Source: Clostridiales bacterium UBA7044
GTDB taxonomy: Bacteria; Bacillota; Clostridia; Oscillospirales; Oscillospiraceae
NCBI GenBank assembly: GCA_002493965.1
Contig: DLAP01000059.1
Span: 1 to 32,692, forward strand
Reading direction: 5' to 3'
DNA: 32,692 bases
The position numbers and the translations under genes are program-made. Below are positions 30,502-32,692 of this stretch, one piece after another; position 1 is the first letter of the stretch, and the number at the start of each line of letters is the position of its first letter. The notes below the pieces were generated by a model. It searched no databases, had not been told where the DNA came from, and saw only the letters and a list, made by a program, of their open reading frames with translations.

Positions 30502-31974
30502 ATGAACCGACAAATTACCGTTCTTCCCAACGCCATCACCATAACCGTCCCGGATGGCGCAAATCTTCTGGAGGTACTTCGTGGGGAAGATCTTGCCCTC
30601 AACGCTGTCTGCGGCGGCCACGGAACCTGCGGAAAATGCCGGGTTCTCGTAGGCGGAAAATGGGTTCTCGCCTGTCAAACCACCGTGGACACGGACATGA
30701 CCGTGGAGCTGCCTCAGCAGGACAGCCCCGAAATTCTGGCCGCCGGTCAAGCCGCCTCCGTCCCGGTCCATCCAATTCGGGAGGGGTATCTCATTGCCTT
30801 TGACATTGGTACCACAACCGTAGTGTGCTACCTGCTCTCCCCCACCGGACAGGAACTGGCTGTGAAAAGTATGCTCAATCCTCAATGCGCCTACGGCGCG
30901 GATGTGGTTTCCCGCATTCAAAGGGCACTGGGCGGGGATCTGGAAGCGCTCACCGCGTCTATCCGGAGCGGAATGACAAAGCTGATTGCTCTCTGCTGCG
31001 AATCCGCTGGAATCGCCCCGGAAAAGATTGGCGTGATCAGCGTGGTGGGAAATCCCTGTATGCAGCAGCTTTTCCTGGGCATTTCCGTGAAGAATCTGGC
31101 ATCCGTCCCTTTTCTTCCGGTTCTGACGCAGGCCAGTGTTCAGCCTGCGGCCGATCTCCTGCCCATTTGCCCCAACGCGTCTCTTCTCACGATTCCCGAC
31201 ATTTCCGGATATGTTGGCGCTGATACCATTGGGTGTGTGCTTGCCAGCCAAATGTATCATACGTCCCAGACCGTTTTGCTGGTGGACATTGGTACCAACG
31301 GTGAAATGGTTCTGGCCCACAACGGAAAAATGGTTGCCTGCTCCACCGCCGCCGGGCCGGCACTGGAGGGAGCCAATATTCATTTTGGAATGCGGGGCGC
31401 GGAGGGTGCAATTGATCACGTTTGGCTGGATGATAACGGGATTTCTTTCAGCGTCATCGGCGGAGGAGATGCCACGGGAATCTGCGGTTCCGGACTCATT
31501 GATGCTGTGGCTGTTCTGCTTGACCATGGGCTTATCAATAAGCGGGGAAGACTTCAGACCACAGACGAACTGGGTGGAGAAAGGGTTGTATCCCTCTCGG
31601 AGAAAATCTATCTGACCCAGGATGACATCCGGCAGGTTCAGTTGGCAAAGGGCGCCATTGCTGCCGGAATCCAGCTCATGTGTGAACACTTCGTCATTTC
31701 TCCAGGAGAGATTGATCGTGTGATTCTGGCCGGGGCCTTTGGTTCCTTCCTCTCTCCGAAAAGTGCCTGCCGGATTGGACTGCTTCCCGGAGCGCTGTAC
31801 GGAAAGATAACAGCTGCCGGGAATCTGGCGGGGAGCGGGGCCAAAATGCTGTCAATGAGCCAGGAACTGTTCCATATGGTCCAGGGGTTGGTGCGCAGTA
31901 TCACATTCCTGGAACTGGCAGCTATCCCGACCTTTCAGCGTTGTTTCGCAAAAAATATGACTTTTCCGGAGTAA
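30502..31974 (+). CDS. Reductive activator of corrinoid proteins (RACE), [2Fe-2S]/ASKHA type
   Basis: ATP-driven reductase that restores inactive Co(II) corrinoid proteins to Co(I). The 490-residue product has an N-terminal ferredoxin-like domain with [2Fe-2S] ligands Cys37, Cys43, Cys46 and Cys58 (C-x5-C-x2-C-x11-C), then an ASKHA ATPase with AFDIGTTTVVCYLLS, LNPQCAYGADVVSRI, LLVDIGTNGEMVL, GICGSGLIDAV and VILAGAFGSFLSPKSA. This is the general plan of the RACE (DUF4445) family. It is shorter than many members (about 600 residues); the linker between the two domains is reduced. It is last in the operon and would serve both corrinoid proteins. Confidence 0.94.
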   Translation: MNRQITVLPNAITITVPDGANLLEVLRGEDLALNAVCGGHGTCGKCRVLVGGKWVLACQTTVDTDMTVELPQQDSPEILAAGQAASVPVHPIREGYLIAFDIGTTTVVCYLLSPTGQELAVKSMLNPQCAYGADVVSRIQRALGGDLEALTASIRSGMTKLIALCCESAGIAPEKIGVISVVGNPCMQQLFLGISVKNLASVPFLPVLTQASVQPAADLLPICPNASLLTIPDISGYVGADTIGCVLASQMYHTSQTVLLVDIGTNGEMVLAHNGKMVACSTAAGPALEGANIHFGMRGAEGAIDHVWLDDNGISFSVIGGGDATGICGSGLIDAVAVLLDHGLINKRGRLQTTDELGGERVVSLSEKIYLTQDDIRQVQLAKGAIAAGIQLMCEHFVISPGEIDRVILAGAFGSFLSPKSACRIGLLPGALYGKITAAGNLAGSGAKMLSMSQELFHMVQGLVRSITFLELAAIPTFQRCFAKNMTFPE

Positions 31975-32630
31975 CTATTTGATTTCTTTTTCATGGCAGA
32001 CCAGCCGGCAAGCAACGCATTCTTCCGTGAGAAACGCGTATTTGGGCAGGAATCCGTTTCCGGTAGGTTTATCCAAAAAGACATTCTGGCGAAATATGGA
32101 GATTGGATGTGCGATCCTCTGTTCTGATTGTGAGAAGCCGGTTATGAAAGTAAACTTTGGAAGCAAGCTCTCTTGATATTGGTAAGCCAACTTATAAAAT
32201 AGTCTTTAAACAAAATCTGTGGCGCGTCTTGAGAACATCCGCTCTAAATATATTCTCTTATCTTCTTTTTTACTCCTGCCTCTGTCCTACCGGAAAATAC
32301 TTGTACTTGATTCTCCCATCATCTCCACGTCCAATGGAGACCAGACCACGTTCCGCTGTCTCTTTGAACAATCGTCCCTGTTCCCTTTTCCCGTCTTTGC
32401 ATTGTGATACCTCTTACTAAAATTAGGATAGATATACAACGTCGATTCTGTATATCTATATGTATCTCTATTTTTTGACACCGCCCGATACAAGCTATCA
32501 AAAAACGCCATTCGATCGAATATTTGTTCTGTTATGCAGTATAATATCACAAATTCAAATCAACGTAAAGCGGAACAATTTTCTATAGTTTTTATGGGAT
32601 TCTCCCCTGTTTTTATATAAAAGGGAAATA
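31975..32630. other. Gene-poor stretch, no supported gene
   Basis: About 650 AT-rich bases with no convincing gene. A 71-codon leftward frame (31975-32190) has a natural-looking end (TEECVACRLVCHEKEIK) and its stop abuts the stop of the RACE gene, but its only start is a TTG without ribosome site. Frames near 32157-32550 on both strands have no ribosome site and no recognisable content. I see no transposase, repeat or RNA gene here; it may contain worn-out gene remnants. Confidence 0.5.
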
Positions 32631-32635
32631 AAAAT

Positions 32636-32662
32636 GCTCTGTGTGTAAGAAACACACAGAGC
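32636..32662 (-). terminator. Terminator of the leftward tRNA gene
   Basis: GCTCTGTGTGT (32636-32646) and ACACACAGAGC (32652-32662) pair perfectly. Read leftwards they are followed by ATTTTTATTTCCC, a T-rich tract. Confidence 0.8.
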
Positions 32663-32668
32663 ACTTTG

Positions 32669-32692
32669 TGGAGGTACCGCCCAGATTTGAAC
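32669..32692 (-). tRNA. Partial tRNA, probably tRNA-Cys (3' end)
   Basis: Cut by the window edge. Read leftwards it holds the T loop GTTCAAATC, the T stem half TGGG, the acceptor strand CGGTACC, discriminator T and an encoded CCA. A U discriminator and the sequence GTTCAAATCTGGG resemble Clostridia tRNA-Cys, but tRNA-Gly also has U73 and the anticodon lies outside the window. Confidence 0.6.

Noticed and set aside
31975..32190. 71-codon leftward frame ending in TEECVACRLVCHEKEIK
   Set aside because: Begins with TTG without ribosome site; kept only as a possible remnant.
32287..32550. 87-codon leftward frame
   Set aside because: No ribosome site, composition of AT-rich noncoding DNA, no recognisable domain.
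1..32692. CRISPR arrays, integrase, transposase or full rRNA genes
   Set aside because: No regularly spaced repeats, no recombinase motifs and no rRNA sequence seen in the window.

Overview
The window looks like a chromosomal segment of a gut-type anaerobic Clostridia, most likely Oscillospirales (relatives of Flavonifractor, Lawsonibacter or Oscillibacter). This is inferred from a fairly GC-rich Bacillota gene style with strong GGAGG ribosome sites, an L10 leader in front of rplJ-rplL, a T-box in front of alaS, the DUF4093/RNase M5-like Toprim protein, intergenic palindromic elements of a kind common in this group, and corrinoid methyltransferase genes. No assignment to species is possible from sequence reading alone.

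Bases 1-5650 (+ strand): two tandem paralogous lipoproteins; a decayed fragment that looks like the 3' end of rplA; a promoter and L10 leader driving rplJ and rplL; an unrecognised polytopic membrane protein with a strong 5' hairpin; and a lipoprotein of glycoside hydrolase family 3 (NagZ type). Bases 5650-16480 (- strand): an Mrp/NBP35 ATPase with a consensus promoter; a 230-bp palindromic repeat element; the tightly packed run comEC-holA-RNase M5-like-ABC-F; alaS with its T-box; and a short PaaK-like adenylate-forming protein. Bases 16580-19800: pepF with a downstream 88-residue protein (-), then an EamA/DMT exporter (+). Bases 19800-20760 form a small foreign-looking island: an AT-rich P-loop kinase gene, a perfect 22-bp inverted repeat, and a TGTCATTG-type palindromic repeat.

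Bases 20790-23330 (- strand) hold a two-gene pyrimidine-type operon: an unusual 366-residue phosphoribosyltransferase-fold protein followed by a CodB-like cytosine permease. Its leader carries a consensus promoter, a palindrome, an 18-codon leader peptide with a perfect Shine-Dalgarno, a U-rich stretch and a terminator hairpin placed just before the first gene. This is the architecture of transcription attenuation.

Bases 23590-31974 are the most interesting part: a divergent corrinoid-dependent methyltransferase locus. Leftwards run a corrinoid protein and a HutC-type GntR regulator. Rightwards run a methyltetrahydrofolate-type methyltransferase, a second corrinoid protein, an SLC13/DASS anion transporter, an unannotated 49-residue protein, a URO-D-family methyltransferase, a DUF1638 protein and a [2Fe-2S] corrinoid-activating ATPase (RACE). 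Both divergent promoters carry a TTGTATATACAA-like palindrome just downstream of the -10 box. Together the genes make a complete path: import of a (probably anionic) methylated substrate, methyl transfer to Co(I)-corrinoid protein, transfer to tetrahydrofolate, and reductive repair of the corrinoid. The substrate is unknown. The window ends in a gene-poor stretch and the 3' end of a tRNA (probably tRNA-Cys) on the - strand.
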